Source of the DNA: Solirubrobacter deserti
Lineage (GTDB): Bacteria > Actinomycetota > Thermoleophilia > Solirubrobacterales > Solirubrobacteraceae
DNA length: 64,000 nucleotides
NCBI RefSeq assembly: GCF_003344625.1
Contig: NZ_QPKJ02000003.1
Location: 868,001-932,000, forward strand
Direction of reading: 5' to 3'
Position numbers and translations under genes: made by a program
Shown: positions 24,198-32,330 of the stretch, piece by piece
Layout: every line of letters begins with the position of its first letter
Position numbering within the stretch: the stretch's first letter is position 1
Notes under the pieces: generated by a model
The model's database searches: none
What the model was told of the DNA's origin: nothing
What the model saw: the letters and a program-made list of their open reading frames with translations, nothing else

Positions 24198-25670
24198 GTG
24201 ATCGTCGCGGCCGTCCTGGCGGGAGTGCTCGTCGTCGTGGTGGTGCTCGCGGCGCTCGGGCTGCGGCGTGAGCGCCGCCGCGCGGAGGCGGCGGAGACCG
24301 AGCGCGCACGGCTGGTGGCCGAGCTGCTGCGGCGCGAGCGCGAGGTGGTGGAGCTCGAGCCGTTCCGTGAGCGCGTCGAGCGGGCGCCGGACTGGCTGTG
24401 GACCGCGGACGCCGACGGTGTGATCACGTACTCCAACGCACGTGAGCTGCCGGTCGGCACGCGGCTCGAGTCGCTCGGGTGGGCGGGCGTCGTCAAACGC
24501 GGCGAGCGCACCGTGGACACGCGCTCGGTGCGCACGGACGCGGGCTGGCTCGGGATCGACCGCGACCTCACGGAGGCGGTCCCGGCGCGCGTCGCGATCG
24601 TGCGCCGGCCGATCGTGGACGGGCGGCGGCAGGTCGTGGGCTACGAGCTCGTCGGGGACGGCGACGTACTGGCGTCCTTCCCGCCGGGCGAGCTCGTCGC
24701 GCTCGCGGCCGGGCGCGCGCTGTGGCTGGCCGTGGACGGCGACGTCCCGCCCGCGCTGGCCGCGACGCTCCAGCTCGCGCCCGACACGCCGGTCGAGCGC
24801 GCGCGGGCGCTGCGGGAGGCGGGGTTCACGCTCGCGCTCGACGGCTACGACGGTCCGACCGCGCTGCTCGAGCACTGCGCGTCGGTCAAGGTGCGCGCGG
24901 ACGGGCGCAGTGACGACGAGTTGCAGGCCCTGATCGCCGAGCCCGCCGAGCGCGGCCTGGAGCTGGTCGCCACGCACGTCGGCGACGCGGACGAGTTCAC
25001 GCGCTGCCGCGTGCTCGGCTTCAGCCACTTCCAGGGCGACTTCTTCGCGCGTCCCCGTGGGGGCGACGGGCCGGGCACGGGCGCGCTCGCGTCGCTGCAG
25101 GCGCTCGGTGAGCTGACGGCCGCGGACCCCTCCTTCGAGGACCTCGAGCGCATCATCGGCGCCGACGTGGGCTTGAGCCTCGCGCTGCTGCGTCACGTCA
25201 ACTCGGCCTACTTCGCGCTGCCGCGCAAGATCGACAGCGTGCGCGAGGCGCTCACGCTGCTGGGGACCAAGGCCGTGCGGCGCTGGGCCACGGTGGTCGC
25301 GCTGGCGGGCGCCGCCGAGGCGCCCGACCAGGTGGTGGCGCTCGCGCTGCTGCGCGCGCGGATGTGCGAGCTGCTCGGCGCGGGAGCCGACGAGGACGAC
25401 CGCGACGGGCTGTTCACCGTCGGGCTGCTGTCGGTCGCGGACGCGCTGCTGGACGCGCCGATGGAGGAGGTGCTCGGGGCGCTGCCGCTGTCGGACGAGA
25501 TCACGGGCGCGTTGCTGCGCCACGAGGGGCGGCGCGGGCGCATCCTGGGCACCGTGCTGCGCTACGAGCAGGGCCGCTTCCCGGCGGACGGCGCCGAGCC
25601 GGGCGAGCTGGCCGAGGCCTACCTGGAAGCGCTGCGCTGGGCCGACGAGACCGGCCGCTGGCTCGCATGA
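24198..25670 (+). CDS. Membrane-anchored degenerate EAL plus HDOD signalling protein
   Basis: 490 residues. An N-terminal helix (IVAAVLAGVLVVVVVLAAL) leads into a charged coiled coil and a small PAS-like segment. An EAL-type domain follows, recognisable by IVRRPIVDGRRQVVGYEL and GFSHFQGDFFARP but without the catalytic acidic set. The HDOD domain has LLRHVNSAYFALP and LTLLGTKAVRRWA. This is the YuxH-like EAL-HDOD architecture, used in signal relay rather than c-di-GMP hydrolysis. GTG 24198 is preferred over the adjacent GTG 24195 because GACGAT lies exactly 6 nt before it. Confidence 0.82.
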   Translation: MIVAAVLAGVLVVVVVLAALGLRRERRRAEAAETERARLVAELLRREREVVELEPFRERVERAPDWLWTADADGVITYSNARELPVGTRLESLGWAGVVKRGERTVDTRSVRTDAGWLGIDRDLTEAVPARVAIVRRPIVDGRRQVVGYELVGDGDVLASFPPGELVALAAGRALWLAVDGDVPPALAATLQLAPDTPVERARALREAGFTLALDGYDGPTALLEHCASVKVRADGRSDDELQALIAEPAERGLELVATHVGDADEFTRCRVLGFSHFQGDFFARPRGGDGPGTGALASLQALGELTAADPSFEDLERIIGADVGLSLALLRHVNSAYFALPRKIDSVREALTLLGTKAVRRWATVVALAGAAEAPDQVVALALLRARMCELLGAGADEDDRDGLFTVGLLSVADALLDAPMEEVLGALPLSDEITGALLRHEGRRGRILGTVLRYEQGRFPADGAEPGELAEAYLEALRWADETGRWLA

Positions 25671-25744
25671 GCATCCGCGCAGCGATGCTTGAAGCGGCCG
25701 CCGACGGCGCCGCGTCAGCGGCTGCCCGGATGGTCCGCCCATGA
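25667..25744 (+). CDS. 25-residue coupling ORF between HDOD and histidine kinase genes
   Basis: A short frame starts with ATG overlapping the TGA of the HDOD gene (ATGA at 25667) and ends with a TGA that overlaps the ATG of the histidine kinase (ATGA at 25741). The product would be Ala-rich (MSIRAAMLEAAADG start). Linking both genes by overlap on each side fits a translational coupler, but the length is small enough for chance. Confidence 0.3.
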   Translation: MSIRAAMLEAAADGAASAAARMVRP

Positions 25745-27069
25745 GCCGGATGCCGCTGCGCTTCCAGCTCACGCTCGCGTACACCGGCGTGATGGCCGTG
25801 CTGCTCGCGATCGCGGGCGTCGCGCTCAGCCTGCTGGTGGCGCAGAACCTGGACTCGACGATCGACGACGGGCTCAACGCGCGCGCCCGCGATGCCGCCG
25901 CCGTGATCGACGGCGGCCTGCTCGAGAGCACGGGCGAGCCGTACGCGCAGAAGCTGACGACGCTCGGCGTGGTGCTGGACACGACGAGCGGCGCGGGCCC
26001 GGCGCCGTTGATCAGCGGCGCCGAGATCCGGCGCGCGGCGCGCGGCGACGTGTTCGTCGAGCACCGGCGCGGCGGGACGGACCTGCGCCTGCTCGCCCGG
26101 CCCGTGGCCAGCTCGGGCCGGCCGGCGATCCTCGTCGTCGGCGAGCCGCTCGCCCAGCGCGAGCGCGCGCTCGACGCGCTGCACGCGCGGCTGCTGGTCG
26201 GCGGCCCGCTGGCGCTGCTGATCGCGTCCGCGATCGGCTACGCGCTCGCCGCCGCGGCGCTGCGCCCGGTCGAGCGGATGCGCCGGCACGCGGCCGAGAT
26301 CACGGCCGCGCAGACCAGCGAGCGGCTGCCGGTGCCGTCCGCCAACGACGAGGTCGGCCGGCTGGGCCGCACGCTCAACGAGATGCTCGACCGCCTCGAG
26401 GTTGCGTTCAAGCGCGAGCGGGCGTTCGTGAGCGACGCCTCGCACGAGCTGCGCACGCCGCTGGCGATCCTGCGCACGGAGCTCGAGCTCGCGCTGCGGG
26501 GCGAGCACACGATCGAGGAGCTCCAGGACGCGCTGCGCTCGGCCGCCGAGGAGTCCGAGCGGCTTTCGCGGCTCGCCGAGGACCTGCTCGTGATCGCCCG
26601 CTCCGACCAGGGCCGGCTGCCCGTCCGGCCTGAGCCGATCGACGCCGGCGAGCTGCTCGCGCGGGTCGCCGGCCGCTTCCGCACGCGGGCGCGCGCCGAG
26701 GGCCGCCCGCTCGCGCCCGACCCCTCACCCGGCGTGGCGCTCGAAGCCGACCCGGCCCGGATGGAGCAGGCGCTCGCGAACCTCGTCGACAACGCGCTCC
26801 ACCACGGGCAGGGCACCGTCCACCTGAGCGCGCGGCGCGTGAACGGGTGCGTCGAGCTGCACGTGCGCGACGAGGGGCCCGGGTTCCCGCCCGACTTCCT
26901 GCCGCGCGCGTTCGAGCGCTTCACCCGCGCCGACGAGGCCCGCACCCGCGGCGGCACCGGGCTGGGGCTGGCGATCGTGGCGGCGATCGCGACCGCGCAC
27001 GGTGGCAGCGCCCACGCGGCCAACCGCGAGTCAGGCGCGGACGTGTGGCTGTCGCTTCCTCATCTTTGA
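25741..27069 (+). CDS. Sensor histidine kinase
   Basis: 442 residues. The first transmembrane helix is at about 9-34, followed by a small extracellular domain and a second helix at about 158-180. A HAMP domain (RPVERMRRHAAEITAAQ) and HisKA follow, with the phospho-acceptor His235 in SDASHELRTPL. The HATPase has N box LVDNALHHG and G boxes DEGPGF and GGTGLGL. Its cognate regulator follows 28 nt downstream; the order kinase then regulator is the reverse of most OmpR-type pairs. The signal is unknown. Confidence 0.9.
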   Translation: MSRMPLRFQLTLAYTGVMAVLLAIAGVALSLLVAQNLDSTIDDGLNARARDAAAVIDGGLLESTGEPYAQKLTTLGVVLDTTSGAGPAPLISGAEIRRAARGDVFVEHRRGGTDLRLLARPVASSGRPAILVVGEPLAQRERALDALHARLLVGGPLALLIASAIGYALAAAALRPVERMRRHAAEITAAQTSERLPVPSANDEVGRLGRTLNEMLDRLEVAFKRERAFVSDASHELRTPLAILRTELELALRGEHTIEELQDALRSAAEESERLSRLAEDLLVIARSDQGRLPVRPEPIDAGELLARVAGRFRTRARAEGRPLAPDPSPGVALEADPARMEQALANLVDNALHHGQGTVHLSARRVNGCVELHVRDEGPGFPPDFLPRAFERFTRADEARTRGGTGLGLAIVAAIATAHGGSAHAANRESGADVWLSLPHL

Positions 27070-27097
27070 CTCATTGTGCGCGATCATGGTGGGAGCC

Positions 27098-27766
27098 ATG
27101 AGAGTGCTGGTGGTCGAGGACGAGATCAAGATGGCGAGCCTGATCCGGCGCGGTCTGCGCTCGGAAGGGCTGGCGGCCGACGTGGCCATCAAGGGCGAGG
27201 ATGCCCTGTGGATGGCCGGTTCCACCGGGTACGACGCGATCGTGCTCGACGTGATGCTCCCGGGCATGGACGGCTTCGAGACGTGCCGTCGCCTGCGTCA
27301 GGAGGGCATCTGGTCGCCGGTGATCATGCTCACCGCGCGTGACAGCGTCGAGGACCGTGTCGCCGGCCTGGACGGCGGCGCCGACGACTACCTCACCAAG
27401 CCGTTCTCGTTCGCCGAGCTGCTCGCCCGCCTGCGCGCGCTCGCCCGTCGCGGCCCCGTGGAGCGCCCGGCGGTGCTCGAGGTCGGCACGCTCAAGCTCG
27501 ACCCGGCCGCGCGCCGCGTCTGGCGCGAGGACACCGAGGTGAACCTGAGCGCCAAGGAGTTCCAGCTGCTGGAGACGTTCATGCGTCACCCGGGCGAGGT
27601 CCTCTCGCGCTACCAGCTGCTCGAGCACGCGTGGGACTACGACTACGAGAACCGCTCGAACATCGTCGACGTCTACGTCCGCTACCTGCGCGACAAGATC
27701 GACCGCCCGTTCGGCGTCACGCAGCTCGAGACGGTCCGCGGCGCGGGCTACCGCCTCAAAGACTGA
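27098..27766 (+). CDS. OmpR/PhoB-family response regulator
   Basis: 222 residues. The receiver domain has the acidic pair VVEDE, phospho-acceptor Asp51 in VLDVMLPGMDG, the Thr in MLTAR and Lys in YLTKPFSF. The winged-helix effector has NLSAKEFQLLETFMRHPGE and NIVDVYVRYLRDKI. ATG 27098 is preceded by GGGAG 3-7 nt upstream. A longer frame starting at 27002 has no homology in its extra residues. It partners the kinase immediately upstream. Confidence 0.92.
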   Translation: MRVLVVEDEIKMASLIRRGLRSEGLAADVAIKGEDALWMAGSTGYDAIVLDVMLPGMDGFETCRRLRQEGIWSPVIMLTARDSVEDRVAGLDGGADDYLTKPFSFAELLARLRALARRGPVERPAVLEVGTLKLDPAARRVWREDTEVNLSAKEFQLLETFMRHPGEVLSRYQLLEHAWDYDYENRSNIVDVYVRYLRDKIDRPFGVTQLETVRGAGYRLKD

Positions 27767-27807
27767 GTCCGGGAACCCGTCGGCGGCGGCGGGTGTAGAA
27801 GAGGGCG

Positions 27808-28338
27808 GTGGCTCGAGCGCTCACGGAGAGCGAGCTCATCGCCCTCGCCTCCGAGGGTGACGGCGACGCGTACGCGTCGCTCGTCCGTGCGCACCAGGAC
27901 ATCGCCTTCCGGACCGCCATGCTCATCACGCTCAACGCCGCCGACGCCGAGGAAGCCGCCCAGGACGCGTTCATCAAGGCGTGGCGGGCACTGCCGCGCT
28001 TCCGCGCGGGTGAGCCGTGGCGGCCGTGGCTGCTGACGATCGTCGCCAACGAGGCGCGCAACCGGCGCCGCTCGGCGGGACGCCGGACGGCGCTGGAGCT
28101 GCGGGCGGAGCCGCCACGCGAGGACGTGTCGGCCGAGGCCACCGTGCTGGCGACCGAGTCCCGCGCGGCGCTGCTGGGAGCGCTCGGCCGCCTGCGCGAG
28201 GACGACCGGCTCGTGCTCGGCTGCCGCTTCCTGCTCGAGCTCTCCGAGGCCGAGACCGCCGCCGCGCTCGGCGTGCGCAAGGGCACCGTGAAGTCGCGCA
28301 CCTCACGTGCGCTCGAACGCCTGAAGGTGGAGCTGTGA
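27808..28338 (+). CDS. ECF-type RNA polymerase sigma factor
   Basis: 176 residues. Region 2 has DAYASLVRAHQDIAFRTAML and AQDAFIKAWRALPRF, and region 4 has LGVRKGTVKSRTSRALERLK. GTG 27808 has TAGAAG exactly 6 nt upstream, consistent with a leaderless and possibly autoregulated transcript. The downstream gene, coupled by GTGA, is the likely anti-sigma or effector. Confidence 0.88.
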   Translation: MARALTESELIALASEGDGDAYASLVRAHQDIAFRTAMLITLNAADAEEAAQDAFIKAWRALPRFRAGEPWRPWLLTIVANEARNRRRSAGRRTALELRAEPPREDVSAEATVLATESRAALLGALGRLREDDRLVLGCRFLLELSEAETAAALGVRKGTVKSRTSRALERLKVEL

Positions 28339-29033
28339 AGCCGGACCTCGAACACGCCCTGCGCGAGCTCGACGTGGACTGGCCCGTCACGCCCGACCTG
28401 GCGGCCGCCGTGACGCCGCGCCTCGCGGCGGAGCCGCGGCCACGCGCTCGCCGCGCGTGGCGCCGCCGCCCGGCCGCCGTCGCCGCGGCGGCGCTCCTCG
28501 CCCTCGCCGGCGGGACCCTCGCGGTGCCGGAGGCGCGCTCGACGGTGTTCGACTGGCTGGGGATCGAGTCGGTCGAGATCCGGCGCGCAGAGCCGAACGC
28601 GACGCCGGGCGCCTCGCTCAACCTCGGCCTGCCCTCGACGATCGAGCGCCTTGGCGTCCCCGTCCTGCAACCGCGCGGGCTCGGCGAGCCCGGCGTGTAC
28701 GCGACGACGCTCCCGGACGGCACGCGCGCCGCCACGCTGGTCTATGACGGGCCGGTCCTCGTCCAGACGTTCCGCGCGCAGGCGTCGCCGTTCATCGACA
28801 AGACGGTCGGCACGGGCGCGACGGTGACGCGGCTGATCGTCGACGGCGCGACGGCGTTCTGGATCGCCGGCGCACACGGGTTCGCGTACCAGTCCGAGGC
28901 CGGCTTCGGCTTCGAGGACCAGCGCATCGCGGGCAGCACGCTGCTGGTGGAGCGGCGCGACGGGCTGCTGCTGCGGATCGAGGGCGTCCGCGACCGCGAC
29001 CGCGCGCTCGCGATCGCCCGCTCAGTTCAGTGA
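28335..29033 (+). CDS. Putative transmembrane anti-sigma-type partner of the ECF factor
   Basis: 232 residues. A short cytoplasmic N terminus (about 38 residues) with no zinc-binding HxxxCxxC motif is followed by one transmembrane helix (AAVAAAALLALAGGTLAV). The extracytoplasmic domain resembles DUF4367-like modules (IERLGVPVLQPRGL, GVYATTLPDGTRAATLVY). Position and coupling to the sigma gene suggest it holds or senses for that sigma; this is inference. Its end overlaps the convergent algH-like gene by 12 nt. Confidence 0.65.
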   Translation: MKPDLEHALRELDVDWPVTPDLAAAVTPRLAAEPRPRARRAWRRRPAAVAAAALLALAGGTLAVPEARSTVFDWLGIESVEIRRAEPNATPGASLNLGLPSTIERLGVPVLQPRGLGEPGVYATTLPDGTRAATLVYDGPVLVQTFRAQASPFIDKTVGTGATVTRLIVDGATAFWIAGAHGFAYQSEAGFGFEDQRIAGSTLLVERRDGLLLRIEGVRDRDRALAIARSVQ

Positions 29034-29573
29034 CGGGTCCTCGGGCATCGTCGACAGCAGCGCGTAGCGGTGGCCCTTGCGGCGCAGGACGGCCGCCCAC
29101 AGCTCGTCGGGGTCGGCGGTGAAGATCTCGTCGCGCGTCGGCGGCTCGATGATCCACGCCTCCTCGGCGAGCTCGTCCTCGAGCTGGCCGGGGCCCCAGC
29201 CGGCGTGCCCCGCGAACACCCGCGCGCGCCGGATCGCGCCGCTCAGGTGCTCGGGATCGTCCGCGTCGGCGCCGATGAAGCCGAGGTCGGTGTCCACGAG
29301 CGCGCCCGCCAGCTCCGGCCGGTCGAACTCCGCCAGCACGATCACGGCGGTCTCGGCGACCGGCCCGCCGACGTAGACCGGCTCCTCGTCCCCCGCGAGC
29401 CAGGCGAGGTCGGGGACGGCGTCGCCGACCGTCGAGCCGGTCGGCCGGTTGAGCACCAGGCCCATCGCTCCCTCGTCCGTGTGCTCGGCGATGAGCACGA
29501 CGGTGCGCACGAAGTTCGGGTCCTTCAGGACCGGCGACGCGAGGATCAGCTTGCCGCGCAGGGAGTCGGCCAT
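29022..29573 (-). CDS. YqgE/AlgH family protein (UPF0301)
   Basis: 183 residues. Family landmarks are SLRGKLILASPVLKDPNF at the N terminus, GAMGLVLNRPTG, and GYAGWGPGQLE-like HAGWGPGQLEDEL. AlgH proteins are cytoplasmic and conserved with an unresolved role. ATG 29573 matches the usual family start and has AACAAT 7 nt upstream. Confidence 0.87.
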   Translation of the reverse strand: MADSLRGKLILASPVLKDPNFVRTVVLIAEHTDEGAMGLVLNRPTGSTVGDAVPDLAWLAGDEEPVYVGGPVAETAVIVLAEFDRPELAGALVDTDLGFIGADADDPEHLSGAIRRARVFAGHAGWGPGQLEDELAEEAWIIEPPTRDEIFTADPDELWAAVLRRKGHRYALLSTMPEDPSLN

Positions 29574-29584
29574 CCCTGCAATTG

Positions 29585-31105
29585 TTACCGCTTCGAGCGC
29601 TTCGTCTTCGTCTTGGCCTTCGACTTGTTCTTGGAAGCCTTCTTGGCCGACGCCTTCTTCTTCTTGGTCGAGGTCTTGGCCTTGACCGACGTCTTCTTCT
29701 TGGTCTTCTTGGACGTCTTCGAGGCGGCCCGGTTGACGCCCGCGGCGCCGACCGGGGACGTCGGGTTCGACGCGGCCGCGGCCGAGCCGTCCGGGTTGGT
29801 GGCGACGACGGTCACGCGCAGGCGGCGGCCGAGATCGTCGCTGGTGACGGTGTACGTCGGGTCGGTCTCGGCGTCGATGTCCTCCCAGCCGGCGACGGCG
29901 AGGCGCTGCCACTGGTACTGGAAGCGGGTCGGGCCGTTGGTCCAGGCGCCGGCGCCCGCGTTGAGCGTCGAGCCGCGGCGGGTGGCGCCGGAGACCGTCG
30001 GCGGGGACGTCGCGGCCGGGCTCTGCGGCACCCAGTTCGCGCCGCCGCCGCACGCCGGGGCGATCTCACCGCACGGGGCGAGGAAGACGGACTCGTAGGT
30101 GTTCCAGTGCGTCGCCAGGTAGCTGCCGGGTGCCGGAGCCGGGTTGAAGTAGTCGTCGCGGCCGCAGTCGTAGTTCTGCGCGATCGCGCCCGGGATGCCG
30201 GAGCAGTCGACCTGCATCGCGTGCGCGGCGCCCGCGTCCTCGACGTAGCACATGACGTCGGCGCCCTGCCAGCAGTGGCCGTAGTTCGGCGCCGAGCCGC
30301 CGCGCGGCTGCGTCGAGTGCGGCGCGCCCCACTGGACGGCGCCCAGGTTGTGCGTCATCTCGTGCAGGAAGCCCTCGGGCCACCAGCCCCAGCGCGCGGC
30401 GCCGGGCGCCGCCGCGCCGTCACGGGAGAAGAGGATGGAGGTGAGCCCGCCGCGGTTGTGGACGTTCGCGCTGCCCGGCTTCTCCCCGGAGGCGCCCATG
30501 ATCGTCTCTCCCAGGCCGTACTCCTGTGTGCCGCCGGCGAGGCCGTCGGCGATCACGATCGCGTTGCGCGGGCCGCCGGCGGTGCCGAGCGCGCGCTGGA
30601 CGGCGCCGGAGATCGCGCCGAAGTTGTCGGCGTACTGGGCGCGCGTGCCGGGCAGCGGGACGATCTGGATGTCCACGTAGCCCGCCCCGCAGCTGGTGCC
30701 CATGTCGAAGCGGATGGCCTTGGTGCCGCCGCCCTGGGCGCTGAGGAAGCGCTGGACGATCGCGACGTTGGCCTGGATCGCGTCGCGCCAGCCGGCGAAG
30801 CGGTTCGGGCGGTCGGCCGCGAAGGCGTACACGACCTTGAACTGCGGCTTGCTCGGGGGCGTGACGGCGTTGGCCGTGTTGTCGCTCGTGCGGTCCTCGC
30901 CGCACCACGCGGTCGGAAGGCCGTCGCCGCCGTCGGCCGCGGCCTGGGCGGTCACGACGACCTCGGCGAGGTTGACGTCCTGCAGCTGGCCGCGCGTGTC
31001 GAGATGGGTGAGCTTGTCCTTGTCCGCCTGCGGCAGTGCGAACGTCGGTAGCGCGAGGGTTGCGAGCGCGAAGACGGCGGCGCCGATGGTGTTGAGGCGG
31101 ATCAT
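29585..31105 (-). CDS. Secreted metzincin-like protein with Ig-like domain and poly-Lys tail
   Basis: 506 residues. After the signal peptide (MIRLNTIGAAVFALATLALP) a domain to about residue 330 contains HEMTHNLGAVQ at 248-258 and a Met-turn-like VMCY near 285. These are the hallmarks of metzincin zinc proteases, except that the third ligand position is Gln258 instead of His or Asp. An Ig-like module (about 350-455) follows, then a 44-residue tail with more than 20 Lys. The tail may bind anionic cell-wall polymers or DNA. Protease activity is likely but uncertain given the ligand change. Confidence 0.72.
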   Translation of the reverse strand: MIRLNTIGAAVFALATLALPTFALPQADKDKLTHLDTRGQLQDVNLAEVVVTAQAAADGGDGLPTAWCGEDRTSDNTANAVTPPSKPQFKVVYAFAADRPNRFAGWRDAIQANVAIVQRFLSAQGGGTKAIRFDMGTSCGAGYVDIQIVPLPGTRAQYADNFGAISGAVQRALGTAGGPRNAIVIADGLAGGTQEYGLGETIMGASGEKPGSANVHNRGGLTSILFSRDGAAAPGAARWGWWPEGFLHEMTHNLGAVQWGAPHSTQPRGGSAPNYGHCWQGADVMCYVEDAGAAHAMQVDCSGIPGAIAQNYDCGRDDYFNPAPAPGSYLATHWNTYESVFLAPCGEIAPACGGGANWVPQSPAATSPPTVSGATRRGSTLNAGAGAWTNGPTRFQYQWQRLAVAGWEDIDAETDPTYTVTSDDLGRRLRVTVVATNPDGSAAAASNPTSPVGAAGVNRAASKTSKKTKKKTSVKAKTSTKKKKASAKKASKNKSKAKTKTKRSKR

Positions 31106-31139
31106 CTCGCCTGGGTCATCGGCCCGGGCGAGCGCTTCC

Positions 31140-32267
31140 TTAAGCCGCTTTTGCCAGGTCGCGGGCGGGTTCGATGCCCCACCGGCCCGCCAGCTCGGCC
31201 AGATGCGGGGAGATCGCCCAGCGGTCGGGCAGCGGCTCGTCGCCCTCGAAGTCGGGCGTCGCGCCCTTGAGCAGCATCGAGCCCGTGTTGTCGCCGATCG
31301 CGCGCAGCTCGGCGACCTCCTCGGCGCTCAGCACGGACGGGCCCGTGACCGCCGCCAGCTCGGCCCGCTTGTCCTCGATGGTCTTCGAGCTGCCGGGCTC
31401 CTCGATCAGCGTCGGCGCCACGACGTGCACCGGCGCGTGCGCGAGGTTCCAGTGACAGGCGAGCTGCAGCGGCGTCAGCCCGTGCTTTTCCGCGATCGGG
31501 CGCATCCGCTCGAGCTTCTCGCGCCCGGCCTCGACCCAGCCTGCGGGCCGGAAGCCGCGGTGGTCGTAGCGCGGGAAGGCGTGGCCCGGGAGGACGTCGT
31601 CGTGGAAGAGCCCGCCGTAGTCGACGACGCGGGTGATGAGCTTGACGCCGTGACGCTCGGCCGCGCCCAGCACGAGCTCGCCCGGCCACGGCTCCATCGG
31701 GTTCAGGATCACCATCGCCCAGTCGATGCGGTCGCCGAAGCGCTCCAGGCAGTCGATGACGTCGAGCGTGAAGCCGTTGGCGGGCCCGGGCGCGACACCC
31801 AGCGAACGCGTCAGCCCGTCCGCGCGCACCGCCTCCAACGCGTCCCACACGGCTTCGCTCGTGTAGCCGATGTGGTCGGGGTTGTGCAGGAGCAACACGT
31901 CGAAGGCGTCCACGCCGCAGCGCTCGAGGCTGCGCTCTGTCGCCATTCGGACATATTCGGCGTACTGCTCCGGGCCGCGCAGCCGCGGATCGGTGAAGCG
32001 CGGGAAGCCCTTGGCGCCTTCGCGCTCGCCCTCGTAGAAGTCGTGCCCGATCGCCCCGACGAGGGTGTATTCAGGGCGCGAAACTCCGGCAAGCGCCCGC
32101 CCTAGCAGACGATCGGCCTCCCCTGCGCCATAAGCGTCCGCCGAGATGACGGTCGCGATACCCTGACCAGGGCGCAGGAGGGCAGCGAGCCGGTCGTCGT
32201 CGACGGGTTCACCGAAGTGCATGAAGCGGCCGCCGCTCCATGTCCCGATGGCGGCACTTGTCAGCAC
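31140..32267 (-). CDS. Aldo/keto reductase
   Basis: 375 residues. AKR landmarks are AIGTWSGGRF (first strand), ISADAYGAGEADRLLGRALA (Tyr region), VDAFDVLLLHNPDH, LTRSLGVAPGPANGF, and LACHWNLAHAPVHVVAPTL. It should be a cytoplasmic NADPH-dependent oxidoreductase of carbonyl substrates. GTG 32267 is chosen: it keeps the first strand and has AAGGGAAG about 12 nt upstream. The first ATG (in RFMHFG) would delete the strand. A palindromic operator candidate (32284-32301) overlaps its leader. Confidence 0.8.
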   Translation of the reverse strand: MLTSAAIGTWSGGRFMHFGEPVDDDRLAALLRPGQGIATVISADAYGAGEADRLLGRALAGVSRPEYTLVGAIGHDFYEGEREGAKGFPRFTDPRLRGPEQYAEYVRMATERSLERCGVDAFDVLLLHNPDHIGYTSEAVWDALEAVRADGLTRSLGVAPGPANGFTLDVIDCLERFGDRIDWAMVILNPMEPWPGELVLGAAERHGVKLITRVVDYGGLFHDDVLPGHAFPRYDHRGFRPAGWVEAGREKLERMRPIAEKHGLTPLQLACHWNLAHAPVHVVAPTLIEEPGSSKTIEDKRAELAAVTGPSVLSAEEVAELRAIGDNTGSMLLKGATPDFEGDEPLPDRWAISPHLAELAGRWGIEPARDLAKAA

Positions 32268-32283
32268 CGGCCAACTTTCTTCC

Positions 32284-32301
32284 CTTAAGTGTTCACTCAA
32301 G
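32284..32301. promoter_or_regulatory. Operator-like inverted repeat between divergent genes
   Basis: CTTAAGTG and CACTCAAG flank a TT centre; 7 of 8 positions are complementary. It lies just upstream of the aldo/keto reductase start and 30 nt before the subtilase GTG, typical of a TetR- or GntR-type operator. No regulator gene is adjacent. Confidence 0.45.
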
Positions 32302-32330
32302 GCCCCCACGCAATGGCCGATGATACGAGG

